From the NCBI GenBank assembly GCA_900319485.1, contig ONOQ01000005.1, forward strand, positions 1 through 59,873: a stretch of 59,873 nt of DNA, read 5' to 3'. Below the pieces are notes generated by a model that did no database searches, had not been told where the DNA came from, and was given only the letters and a program-made list of their open reading frames with translations. Within the stretch, counting starts at the first letter, position 1. Every line of letters begins with the position of its first letter. The translations under genes were made by a program, and so were the position numbers. The DNA is from an uncultured Bacteroidales bacterium. Its GTDB lineage: Bacteria > Bacteroidota > Bacteroidia > Bacteroidales > UBA932. Below are positions 50,941-58,487 of this stretch, one piece after another.

Positions 50941-51133
50941 CGCAAGTTAAGGACACTTATCTGTTTCATCAAAAGGGAAATGTTTAAGTTATAACGTGCT
51001 AAAAATGTGGCAGTTACAAAGGCACTGAAACGGATAAATGCTGCATTTTTGCATTTATGCCGATGGTACACCCCTGAGGCTCAATGCATTAGCGCAATTA
51101 TCCGTTTCAGTTTTGGGTGACAGTTTTGAAGCC
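50941..51133 (-). promoter_or_regulatory. Wadjet promoter region = duplicated element P, copy 2
   Basis: Minus strand TTTG (50970-50973), exactly 20 bases, TAACTTGC (50942-50949), then jetA. Three CCGTTTC/GAAACGG-like words and a hairpin are shared with P1 at 35311-35504. The repeated words look like binding sites for one regulator. Confidence 0.75.
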
Positions 51134-51180
51134 GTGGAGGGAACTCGCAGTGAATCTGGTGGCCAGACCCTCCGCCGCCC

Positions 51181-51284
51181 GTGGAGGGAACTCACTGATT
51201 ATCAGCCACTTACGCAAAAGAGGGTGAGCCGATTCGCTCACCCTCTTTTGCATATCTCGCTGTGTATCAGGCGTTTAGCTCCAC
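51181..51284. terminator. Long palindromic element, copy G (104 bp)
   Basis: Between jetA and the 3' end of the dehydratase gene (51330). Inner stem AGAGGGTGAGC/GCTCACCCTCT; outer GTGGAG/CTCCAC. A partial GTGGAGGGAACTC copy lies just before it at 51134. Confidence 0.82.
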
Positions 51285-51329
51285 GCCACGCAGCGCTTGC
51301 GAAGCAATCAGCCCCACACGCGGCGCCTA

Positions 51330-53327
51330 TCACGCGTTTGCGGCAGCCGCCAGCTCCTGATCAATTTTCTCGTACACGGAGTTATTGGACTTGTACTCAG
51401 GGACCATCTCCTTCATCTTGCGAACGGTGTCCATGTTGTTGTACAGTTTGGCGGTGTCCACAAGGTCCTCGATGGCCTTGTTCACTTCCTCGTAGTCGTA
51501 CTCACGGACCTCTGCTATACGGATTTTCTCGTGGAAGGTGGGCTTTGTGTTCTCCATTTCCGAGAGAACTTCCTCGTAGAGTTTCTCACCTTCACGGAGA
51601 CCGGTGTACTCAATCTTCACGTTGTGCGCGCCGGAAAGGGCAATCATACGCTTTGCAAGATCAGAGATCTTTACCGGGGCGCCCATATCAAACACGAATA
51701 TCTCACCGCCGTTACCCTTGGTGCCGGCTTCAAGAACCAGTTTGCAGGCCTCCGGGATGAGCATGAAGAAGCGCACAATCCTCTCATCCGTTACGGTCAC
51801 GGGGCCGCCGTGCTTGATCTGCTCCCTGAACAGCGGAATCACGGAGCCGTTTGAACCCAGCACATTACCAAAGCGCGTTGTCACAAACTGGGTGTATTCC
51901 GCGCGGTCCTTTGAGCCGCCCTTTCCCTTATGCTTTTCAAGCGCCTCCATCTTGAGTTTACGGTCCAGGCTCTGGACGTAGATCTCGCAGATTCGCTTGC
52001 TGCAGCCCATCACGTTGGTGGGGTTCACGGCCTTGTCCGTGGAAATCATCACAAACTTCTTGGCGCCGTACTTCACGCTTAGATCGGCAATAATCTTTGT
52101 GCCGTTGATGTTATTGAGCACTGCCTCCGAAGGGTTGTCCTCCATCATAGGCACGTGCTTGTACGCGGCGGCGTGGAACACGTAATCCGGGCGGAACGAT
52201 GAGAACACGTTCTCCATACGCGTGCGGCGGTCTATGCTTGCCACAACTGTCTCGCAGGGGACGTTGGGGAATTCCCGGGCCATCATGAGGCGGATGTCGT
52301 GCTGCGGGGTTTCGGCCTGGTCGATGAGCATAAGGCTTGCGGGGGCCGATGCCGCCACCTGCCTCACAATCTCTGAGCCGATAGATCCTGCCGATCCAGT
52401 GATGAGCACCCGCTTCCCGGCAAGTTGCTCCGCCACGGACTTCATATCCACGCGGATTTCCTGGCGCGGGAGGAGGTCCTCCACGCTCACTTCCTTAAGC
52501 TGCACGCCCTCTTCAAGGATTTCGCCGTTGATTATGGCCGATTCCTGTGCCTGGTGCACCATGAAGATCTTGACCCCGTGGTTGATGAAGATGTCCTGGA
52601 GTTTCTGGTTTGAGCGGAAGTCCTTGAGCCTGTGCGGGCTGATGAGAACAGCCTCTATGCTCTCCTTTTCCAGGATCTCTTCAATGTCGTCATCCACGGA
52701 ATACACCTTCAGGCCAAGGAGCCTGAGGTTTTTGATACGGTTCTCGTGGGAGAGGAAGCAGCGGATGTCAAACTTCACGGGACGCTGGCTGCGGACGTTC
52801 TTGGCAAGGGCCACACCGCCCGACAGAGCGCCGTAAATCATGGTCTTGAGAGATGTTGAAGACGCATTTGCAGCGTCGAACATCAGTTTCACCAGCATAC
52901 GGAAGCCCCACATCGCAAATGTTGCGATTATGTACGCCATAATGACGTTGATGGGCGTAAGGGCCGATAAAAAGTCTACGCTCTTCCACTTGAACAGAAC
53001 TGCAAGGCCCACTGCCAGCACCACATTCACGGTATTGGCATAGGTCACCTTCAGAAGGTCCACGAAACTTGAATAGCGCAGCACCCCGGAGTAGGTCCTG
53101 AAAATGCGCGCGCCGATCCAACTCAGAACTGCATATAATGCCGACGAAACCAGCAGCTCAATATGATGGTCAAATGTCACCTGGGACTTGTTGACCACCC
53201 AGTATGTGAGCATACAGGACAGGAACACAACCAGGGTATCGGCCATCAGGATTACCCAGTAAGGGAGCACCTTCTTGCTGAAGTACCAGTTGGAAAACTT
53301 CCAGAATATGCCGTCTTCTTGCTTCAT
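51330..53327 (-). CDS. Membrane UDP-sugar 4,6-dehydratase/epimerase (FlaA1/CapD/WbpM type)
   Basis: 665 residues. Four N-terminal membrane helices, a first nucleotide-binding-like domain (about 130-270), and a C-terminal extended SDR domain with GSAGSIGSEIVRQ (NAD loop, about residue 305) and TDKAVNPTNVMGCSKR. These enzymes dehydrate UDP-GlcNAc on the way to 6-deoxy amino sugars in capsule or O-antigen. Size is normal. No other capsule genes follow, so it stands alone at the border of the accessory region. Confidence 0.92.
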   Translation of the reverse strand: MKQEDGIFWKFSNWYFSKKVLPYWVILMADTLVVFLSCMLTYWVVNKSQVTFDHHIELLVSSALYAVLSWIGARIFRTYSGVLRYSSFVDLLKVTYANTVNVVLAVGLAVLFKWKSVDFLSALTPINVIMAYIIATFAMWGFRMLVKLMFDAANASSTSLKTMIYGALSGGVALAKNVRSQRPVKFDIRCFLSHENRIKNLRLLGLKVYSVDDDIEEILEKESIEAVLISPHRLKDFRSNQKLQDIFINHGVKIFMVHQAQESAIINGEILEEGVQLKEVSVEDLLPRQEIRVDMKSVAEQLAGKRVLITGSAGSIGSEIVRQVAASAPASLMLIDQAETPQHDIRLMMAREFPNVPCETVVASIDRRTRMENVFSSFRPDYVFHAAAYKHVPMMEDNPSEAVLNNINGTKIIADLSVKYGAKKFVMISTDKAVNPTNVMGCSKRICEIYVQSLDRKLKMEALEKHKGKGGSKDRAEYTQFVTTRFGNVLGSNGSVIPLFREQIKHGGPVTVTDERIVRFFMLIPEACKLVLEAGTKGNGGEIFVFDMGAPVKISDLAKRMIALSGAHNVKIEYTGLREGEKLYEEVLSEMENTKPTFHEKIRIAEVREYDYEEVNKAIEDLVDTAKLYNNMDTVRKMKEMVPEYKSNNSVYEKIDQELAAAANA

Positions 53328-53535
53328 ACGAAACTAATTAAAAACTTTTCAAATACAATTAGGTTAAGTTCACAAAAATAAGCAATTCTTTTTGTATCAG
53401 CAAATATCTGTTTGTGGAGTATCTGGCTACAGGAGCCGTGCGGCATTCGCCGCTGCCCCGCCGTGAACTGCCACGGTTCGCCAACGGTTGACGTGGTTTG
53501 CCGGTGGTTGCAGTTGTTCTCCAGCAGCCGCCGTT

Positions 53536-53635
53536 GAATGTAAACACCTATCTATCAGTCACTTACGCAAAAACCTCTAAGCGATTTCGCCCAGAGGTTT
53601 TTGTGCATTTCGCTGTGTATCAATCATTTACATTC
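53536..53635. terminator. Long palindromic element, copy F (GAATGTAAA-arm subtype)
   Basis: Outer GAATGTAAA/TTTACATTC as in copy A; inner stem ACCTCTAAGCG/CGCCCAGAGGT. Sits 3' of the small lipoprotein gene (ends at 53682). The 130 bases before it hold degenerate GGTT-rich short repeats. Confidence 0.78.
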
Positions 53636-53681
53636 CACGCTTAACACTTATATCACATCCCTATCACGTCATTGAATTCCA

Positions 53682-54038
53682 TTATTCCAAAACTATGATG
53701 CCGATGCTTAACTTACCTGCGCTGACAGTATATGAGCCCGGAACCGTAAACTCAAAGATGGCATGGTCCCCATCCAGTTCCGGTTCCATGTTGCCGGGAG
53801 TCACCTTGATCTTGTCTGGCTGGAACAATCCGTCGCCGTTGCGATAAGTTGCAATCAGTCTTGCACGGCCATGCTCCAGATAAAGGTCCCTGTCATTGAT
53901 CTCCAGTGTTCCCTCCTGATTTTTAACCTCTACCGGGTTCAGCTGGTATCTGATATTATCCTTTTTGCAAGACACCGCAATAAAACCCACACAGCCAATC
54001 AACACGGCCGATAACAAATACAATAATAATCTTTTCAT
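53682..54038 (-). CDS. Small lipoprotein, unknown function
   Basis: 118 residues. Signal peptide with lipobox IAVSC (about residue 24), followed by a single beta-sandwich-like domain (NGDGLFQPDKIKVTPGNME ... GSYTVSAGKLSIGIIVLE). No family recognised. Probably anchored in the outer or inner membrane, facing the periplasm. Isolated gene, followed by palindrome copy F. Confidence 0.7.
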   Translation of the reverse strand: MKRLLLYLLSAVLIGCVGFIAVSCKKDNIRYQLNPVEVKNQEGTLEINDRDLYLEHGRARLIATYRNGDGLFQPDKIKVTPGNMEPELDGDHAIFEFTVPGSYTVSAGKLSIGIIVLE

Positions 54039-54121
54039 TTAAAGTAGTATCTTCAAATCATTACAAACGTGACTGCTTCCCGTTCAACAAGAGCCCTACA
54101 ACCTCCCGAGGTAATTCTGCG

Positions 54122-54217
54122 TCAGATCGTCCGGCATACTTCCGCAAAGATAGCAAATCCTTGCGAGAAGTGGATAATCACGTCTGCGTCCAGTACTATC
54201 TCAATCTTATCAGACAT
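54122..54217 (-). pseudogene. Truncated third gene of the XRE-ImmA operon
   Basis: 31 codons from ATG 54217, overlapping the ImmA gene's end by 8 bases: MSDKIEIVLDADVIIHFSQG, then FAIFAEVCRTI and stop. VLDADVIIHF is the start of a PIN-like protein that often follows XRE-ImmA genes in Bacteroidales. Here it ends prematurely after what looks like a deletion. The junction region CGGACGATCTGACGCAGAAT is repeated at 57899-57918. Confidence 0.6.
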
Positions 54218-54911
54218 TCGTCAGCACATTGATCAGTTCGTTATAATGCCCTTCGGAGATTCGCCCCGTCTCGAAAAGATCCGTCGCCAACGAGCCATAG
54301 TCTCCAATCACAAGCCCCTCATTACCTTTCTCGTACAACGCCACATCATACCCCCGTCGCTGAGCCGCATCCCGCGTAGGTGACAGTAGCAGCGACTGTA
54401 ACTGACTTTCGTCGATAATGCCTAGCCTCTTCAGCCGGAAAAGGAGCGCCTGCCTGGACACCTGGAACTTTTGCTCCATCTTCACCACCATGGCAAGATC
54501 CAGCTTCTTCGATGCCGGGAAATCCTCCGGCAACATTGCCAGAAGCCCCACCCGCGGCAACAGCAGATTGGATGCGAACATATCGGCCGATTGCTCCGTA
54601 GGCGCTTTCCCGTCCGTCCCGCACATATGCGGCTGCGGGTTCTCGTCAAAGAAGAGGTGGTACAACTCATGGCCGATGGTAAAATGCTGCCGGCCGATGG
54701 TAGTATTGCTGCTCACCAGCATAAAACGCAGTCCCTCTGCTGTCTTGATGGACATCCCATAAGAACTGTCCGACAGTGGCCTGAACACCGTCAAAATGCC
54801 CAACTGCTCCAGGGCATCCTTCACGGGGAACGAAACATCCTGAGGGATGTGAAGCATATTCCGGAACCGCACTGAAAGCAATTCCGCATCAAACTCTGAC
54901 AACCTTCTCAT
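54210..54911 (-). CDS. ImmA/IrrE-family metallopeptidase
   Basis: 233 residues. Zinc motif HELYH in FTIGHELYHLFFDE (about residues 78-91), then further ligand SADMFASNLLLP. The family cleaves repressors or acts as the toxin-like partner of XRE proteins. Its ATG overlaps the XRE gene stop by four bases. Followed by a truncated third gene, so the locus is probably partly decayed. Confidence 0.88.
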   Translation of the reverse strand: MRRLSEFDAELLSVRFRNMLHIPQDVSFPVKDALEQLGILTVFRPLSDSSYGMSIKTAEGLRFMLVSSNTTIGRQHFTIGHELYHLFFDENPQPHMCGTDGKAPTEQSADMFASNLLLPRVGLLAMLPEDFPASKKLDLAMVVKMEQKFQVSRQALLFRLKRLGIIDESQLQSLLLSPTRDAAQRRGYDVALYEKGNEGLVIGDYGSLATDLFETGRISEGHYNELINVLTNV

Positions 54912-55234
54912 TTAGCCGCAATCTTTTTCATTTTCATATAGTTCATCACCAACTGCTTAAACGCAGCCACCTGCTTCATATCCTCCACGGATAAGGAATC
55001 AACCCTGAAGGCACATGCGATGACGCCCTGCAGGACATCTTTGTCTTCGCTTTCCAGATCATACAAGTCACAGCCATACAGATTGGCCAGTTTCTCAAGA
55101 ATGATCCACGGCGCCTCCCTGTCCCCCGTTTCATAATTGGAATAGGTAGACCGTTTGATCCCCAGATAATCCGAGACAATCTCCTGTGTGTAGTTGTTTG
55201 CTTCTCTAAGAAGCTTTAGTGTTTCTCCTAACAT
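54908..55234 (-). CDS. XRE-family transcriptional regulator
   Basis: 108 residues; HTH at the N-terminus: LLREANNYTQEIVSDYLGIKRSTYSNYETGDREAPWIILEKLANLYG. Probably represses its own promoter via the inverted repeats at 55250-55294 and is controlled by the coupled ImmA peptidase. Translationally coupled to it (ATGA overlap). Confidence 0.87.
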   Translation of the reverse strand: MLGETLKLLREANNYTQEIVSDYLGIKRSTYSNYETGDREAPWIILEKLANLYGCDLYDLESEDKDVLQGVIACAFRVDSLSVEDMKQVAAFKQLVMNYMKMKKIAAK

Positions 55235-55249
55235 AGCATTGTTTTCTCT

Positions 55250-55294
55250 GTGGCAAATTTAAGCATTTCGATTCAAAATCGCAAGTTTTGCCAC
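55250..55294 (-). promoter_or_regulatory. Promoter and operator of the XRE-ImmA operon
   Basis: Minus strand CTTG, 20 bases, TAAATTTG (55254-55261). GTGGCAAA (55250-55257) and TTTGCCAC (55287-55294) form outer half-sites; CGATT-ttg-AATCG lies in the spacer. Confidence 0.65.
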
Positions 55295-55309
55295 GCATTA
55301 TTGCACAAA

Positions 55310-55339
55310 CAAGGGCCGATGCCTCCACATCAGCCCTTG
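55310..55339. repeat. 30-bp hairpin, copy 1 (CAAGGGC type)
   Basis: CAAGGGCCGATGC, 4-base loop, CATCAGCCCTTG. Related hairpins at 57431 and 58248. The left arm contains the GGCCGAT word. Confidence 0.8.
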
Positions 55340-55433
55340 ACTGTATACCGAAGCCGGTTTTTGAGTGAGTAAACCATTTGGTTGCAGACAACAGGAAAAG
55401 TTTGTAGATTTGCAGAAACTGAAACAATTCATC

Positions 55434-56114
55434 ATGCGTCCGACTCCCGTCACCGATAAACTTATTGCTCCACTCTTCTGCGCGGCCAAGGAAAAACTAG
55501 GAGTATTTACTATAGAAATGGAACTTATAGACGCTCCTGTTCCTATCAAACGAATCCTCAAGATTCCGGAGAATATGAATCTGGGCTATGTTCAGGAAAT
55601 ACTGATGTTGGCTATGGGATGGGAGGGGAACCATCTAAAGGAAATACGCTACGGGGGCATCACTTATTTCACGCGAATGGCAGGAGGAGAAGCCCCGGAA
55701 CCGATGGAAGAATTCCCGCAGCGAGACTCGTTCAAATACACACTGGGAGACCTTCTGAAACTCCCTGGAGACACCTTTACATTCATTTATGACTTTGGTG
55801 ACAGCTGGGCACACATTGTAACGCTCAAGGACATAGAGCCTTGTATGTATGAGAAAACCGACGGGGACTATAACGGCGCTCACCTCATTTCCGGCCATGG
55901 CGCCTGTCCGCCGGAAGATGTAGGCGGGGTAGATGGCTATGCCGATATGCTAAAGTCTCTGGCCGATCCTGAAGACGAGGAGCGCGAAAGCTATCTCAAG
56001 TGGCTTGGCCGCGAATATAATCCGGAGTTCTTTGACCTCCACGAACTGCAGAACCGGGTGGATGATTTCCAGCGTGTGATTGGTGAAGCCAGGTGGGGAT
56101 TTTACCACAGATAA
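55434..56114 (+). CDS. pRiA4b ORF-3-like protein
   Basis: 226 residues from ATG 55434 (MRPTPVTDKLIAPLFCAAKEK). The frame open upstream to 55365 contains its promoter (TAGATTTG, with TTG 20 bases before). The core LKIPENMNLGYVQEILMLAMGW ... FTFIYDFGDSWAHIVTLKDIEP ... DYNGAHLISGHGACPPEDVGG is the plasmid pRiA4b ORF-3 domain, whose function is unknown and which is frequent on mobile and accessory DNA. Confidence 0.88.
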   Translation: MRPTPVTDKLIAPLFCAAKEKLGVFTIEMELIDAPVPIKRILKIPENMNLGYVQEILMLAMGWEGNHLKEIRYGGITYFTRMAGGEAPEPMEEFPQRDSFKYTLGDLLKLPGDTFTFIYDFGDSWAHIVTLKDIEPCMYEKTDGDYNGAHLISGHGACPPEDVGGVDGYADMLKSLADPEDEERESYLKWLGREYNPEFFDLHELQNRVDDFQRVIGEARWGFYHR

Positions 56115-56292
56115 CGAAAGAGCCCGGCGTACAGCTTGGCATCTGTTTATTTTTATATGGCAATCACGTGTTCATTTTGGGTGGCTACGGACAACTAACA
56201 CCAGAAAAGTGAACGGGTATCCACCGGAATACATAGCTTCCTGCCATTTAGCCAGCCAGAGTTCGTCTTGAGTCATAAGATAAAAGCCTCCT

Positions 56293-56814
56293 TTATTCCG
56301 AAACTGAGATTGGATAATTCTGTAACTGTCCCCAGAATTGCTCCAATAATTCATCGTGATTATCGAGTATCTTAGGAATAAGGAGATACGCACTGATTTC
56401 TTCAAGCTTGTAATGAGAAAAACGAGTATCACCTACGAGCGTGGACATCATAATCTCATAAAAATGAAAGCGCTTAGTATTTCTAAGCGGTTCATCTGGG
56501 ATATTTGAGGCGATGAATCCGAAAGAAGCCGTTTCATTCTTTGTCAAGAAGTCTCGGTCCAGAACACTAATACAGCTTTCAACAAGGTTTCTTGGCTCAT
56601 TTAGACCTGTCAACTTATTGAAGCGATCTTTTGATTTTTCGTCTTTTTTGCAATAGAACTTAATAATATAAATGTTCCCTTTACAATAGTCAATCAAAAT
56701 ACGGTACTCTTCTCCGGTCAAAGGAGAAACCATTCTATAGACAGATCTTCTGATTATATCATCAGACTCTGGTAAATTATACTGATTTCTTAGAAAAGAT
56801 ACATCATATTTCAT
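56293..56814 (-). CDS. Hypothetical protein, AT-rich accessory gene
   Basis: 173 residues (MKYDVSFLRNQYNLPESDD...). No family recognised and no signal peptide; predicted mixed alpha/beta. Base composition is more AT-rich than the window average, suggesting recent acquisition. It follows a 49-codon frame by 25 bases on the same strand, with one promoter before both. Confidence 0.6.
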   Translation of the reverse strand: MKYDVSFLRNQYNLPESDDIIRRSVYRMVSPLTGEEYRILIDYCKGNIYIIKFYCKKDEKSKDRFNKLTGLNEPRNLVESCISVLDRDFLTKNETASFGFIASNIPDEPLRNTKRFHFYEIMMSTLVGDTRFSHYKLEEISAYLLIPKILDNHDELLEQFWGQLQNYPISVSE

Positions 56815-56839
56815 ACACTACCCCTCAGCCTCTATCAAA

Positions 56840-56989
56840 TCACTTCACCATGTATGAATATACCGGAATCCTTTTGGAATCAAGAGATTTACGCGAGATC
56901 TTTACAAAATGAGACTTGGGCGCAGAATCGATAGATTTCTGCACCTTGGCATCCTGTGCCATCTGCTTTGTTATTATATGACGTCCCAT
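56840..56989 (-). CDS. Small basic protein, 49 residues
   Basis: From ATG 56989: MGRHIITKQMAQDAKVQKS ... RIPVYSYMVK. Basic and hydrophilic. It has a textbook promoter (57008-57039) and precedes the 173-residue gene, so the two are likely partners; size order resembles antitoxin-toxin pairs, but no family evidence supports that. Confidence 0.55.
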   Translation of the reverse strand: MGRHIITKQMAQDAKVQKSIDSAPKSHFVKISRKSLDSKRIPVYSYMVK

Positions 56990-57007
56990 ATAAATAATCT
57001 CTTTCCG

Positions 57008-57039
57008 CAAAAATAAGTATTCTTCTTTAGAGAATCAAA
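57008..57039 (-). promoter_or_regulatory. Promoter of the 56.3-57.0 kb gene pair
   Basis: Minus strand TTTG (57036-57039), exactly 20 bases, TATTTTTG (57008-57015), 18 bases before ATG 56989. Confidence 0.78.
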
Positions 57040-57430
57040 TATTTTATTTAATTTCTTATGACAGATTGAGTTTGTCTTGGAAAACTACTTCTATTTTGAA
57101 ACCGCAAGAAAGTCATTTATAACTGTCGAACATATCTTGCGGCTCATTATTTTCGCAAGCGAAGCGCGCTCTTGAAACCGAAAACACAAGTCTTAACAAC
57201 TGTTCAATCATTCTTTGCCGGAATTGTCTATTCGACGTTGAATGACAATAAAGCGACGAGAATGATTTGAATGTCTACTCTATTTCGATATGCAGCTAAG
57301 CGAATCTATTCAAGGTTTATTGATTTCATCTTGCTCCCAAACAAGATGGAAATCATTGAGATGGTCTTGACCATTTATGATTTCATATGTTCGCTACGCT
57401 TGTGGGCGCTTTAGCTATATGGCCGATAAA
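57040..57430. other. Non-coding AT-rich stretch with one hairpin
   Basis: No frame here looks coding. It contains a 12-bp imperfect hairpin, GATTTC-ATCTTG / CAAGAT-GGAAATC at 57322-57354, and scattered short GAAACCG words. Lacks the GGCCGAT word until 57421. Confidence 0.5.
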
Positions 57431-57460
57431 CAAGGGCCGATGCCCCCGCATCAGCCCTTG
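57431..57460. repeat. 30-bp hairpin, copy 2 (CAAGGGC type)
   Basis: CAAGGGCCGATGC, CCCC loop, GCATCAGCCCTTG; terminator-like, 3' of the pseudogene at 57556. Confidence 0.8.
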
Positions 57461-57555
57461 TTCTCTACAACCTCCCCAAATAATGACTCAACGGCCTCCC
57501 CGTTCTTACAACGTGATCCTTTCTGCCATCCGGGTGGCCGATGTCTACAGTAAAG

Positions 57556-57838
57556 TCAATTGTATACTCTGATGCCTTTGTAAAACACCACGTCCTCGCA
57601 GGTCCCGCTGGCGAAGCGTTTTCCTTTCCGATATACCGTTGCAGTAATTCCTCTCATTGACCGGGTATCAGCGCTATTGCCGATAGTAGCCGTAACGCTT
57701 CCTTTCACGGACCTGAAACTTGTTGGGCCGGACCGATGAAATCCTGTACGACTGCACCGAGAAGCCGTAAAAGTGTTGTGCCTGCGCAGTAACAATGCCG
57801 ATAATCAGTGCCAGAAGTATTGATAATAGTCTTCTCAT
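57556..57838 (-). pseudogene. Frameshifted secreted protein remnant
   Basis: From ATG 57838: signal peptide MRRLLSILLALIIGIVTAQA, then QHFYGFSVQSYRISSVRP. One extra C in the GGCCC run near 57727 shifts the frame; the rest continues as TSFRSVKGSVTATIGNSAD ... FASGTCEDVVFYKGIRVYN and stops at 57556. The pieces together form a small exported beta-sandwich protein of a Bacteroidales type. A sequencing error at one base would give the same picture. Confidence 0.7.
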
Positions 57839-57839
57839 A

Positions 57840-57965
57840 TTTCCATCCCTTTCTCAAACATCGCCCAGCCCTTCGGCCACAGCTGAGAGAACAGGCAATT
57901 CTGCGTCAGATCGTCCGACAATTCCCAAGATTTTCAATCAAAAATTCCCAAGATTTTCAATTTCA
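57840..57965 (-). other. Gene debris with a 19-bp direct repeat
   Basis: Two copies of AATTCCCAAGATTTTCAAT (57920-57938 and 57943-57961). Next to them is a 20-bp match to the truncated third gene at 54122. Minus-strand frames such as LKILGIVGRSDAELPVL hint at a decayed gene end. No intact gene is present up to 58487. Confidence 0.5.
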
Positions 57966-58247
57966 GCTTTGTTTTCCATGAAGGCCATCATTAGCCGGCC
58001 TTGCTCATCATAAAACAGCCACAGGGCCTACTCTACATCGTGAAAGGGCCTGATTGCCCCACACCTTTCCCACTATCTCAGAAGGGTCGGGCCGATGCCA
58101 GAGCCCGCCTATCGCCGACTCCTCTACAAAGTTAATAAATCCGGCCGATAAAACAATTCTCCCTGAAGTATATAGTAAGAATTTATGCCGATGTTGCCCA
58201 CTCCCCCATTTGATTCCCTGACTTTGATTATTTAGGCCGATAAAAAC

Positions 58248-58276
58248 CAAGGGCCGATGCCCCGCATCAGCCCTTG
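58248..58276. repeat. 29-bp hairpin, copy 3 (CAAGGGC type)
   Basis: CAAGGGCCGATGC, CCC, GCATCAGCCCTTG; about 210 bases 3' of the terminal gene. Confidence 0.8.
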
Positions 58277-58414
58277 TCCCTCTAAAGTGCCCGGCAAAAT
58301 TGTCCATTTTACTTTGCGAAAAAATGTCCATTTACCTTTACCAAATCCTCCGCTTCGTATACTTTGTAGAAGAGCCATCCTCAAATTGTCCAGATTCTGC
58401 TTATCTACCCACAG

Positions 58415-58487
58415 ATCTAGACACTTTGTCCAGATACTTGTCCAGATAATACTATCAAGCGTGACAATCTAGACACTTTGTCCAGAT
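58415..58487. repeat. 21-bp direct repeats at the end of the terminal gene
   Basis: ATCTAGACACTTTGTCCAGAT at 58415-58435 and 58467-58487, 52 bases apart, with further TTGTCCAGAT words. The second copy reaches the stop codon of the gene at 58487. Confidence 0.7.

Noticed and set aside
53440-53530. GGTT-rich short repeats as a minisatellite
   Set aside because: The unit is too degenerate to define a period; recorded only as background to palindrome copy F.
34090-53635. Integron attC sites as an explanation for the 104-bp palindromes
   Set aside because: No integrase was found, copies lie in housekeeping as well as accessory DNA, and no conserved GTT core with single orientation is seen. Terminator placement explains six of seven copies.
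58008-58331. 107-residue minus-strand frame between debris and the terminal gene
   Set aside because: It runs through hairpin copy 3, has no promoter or family resemblance, and its composition looks non-coding.
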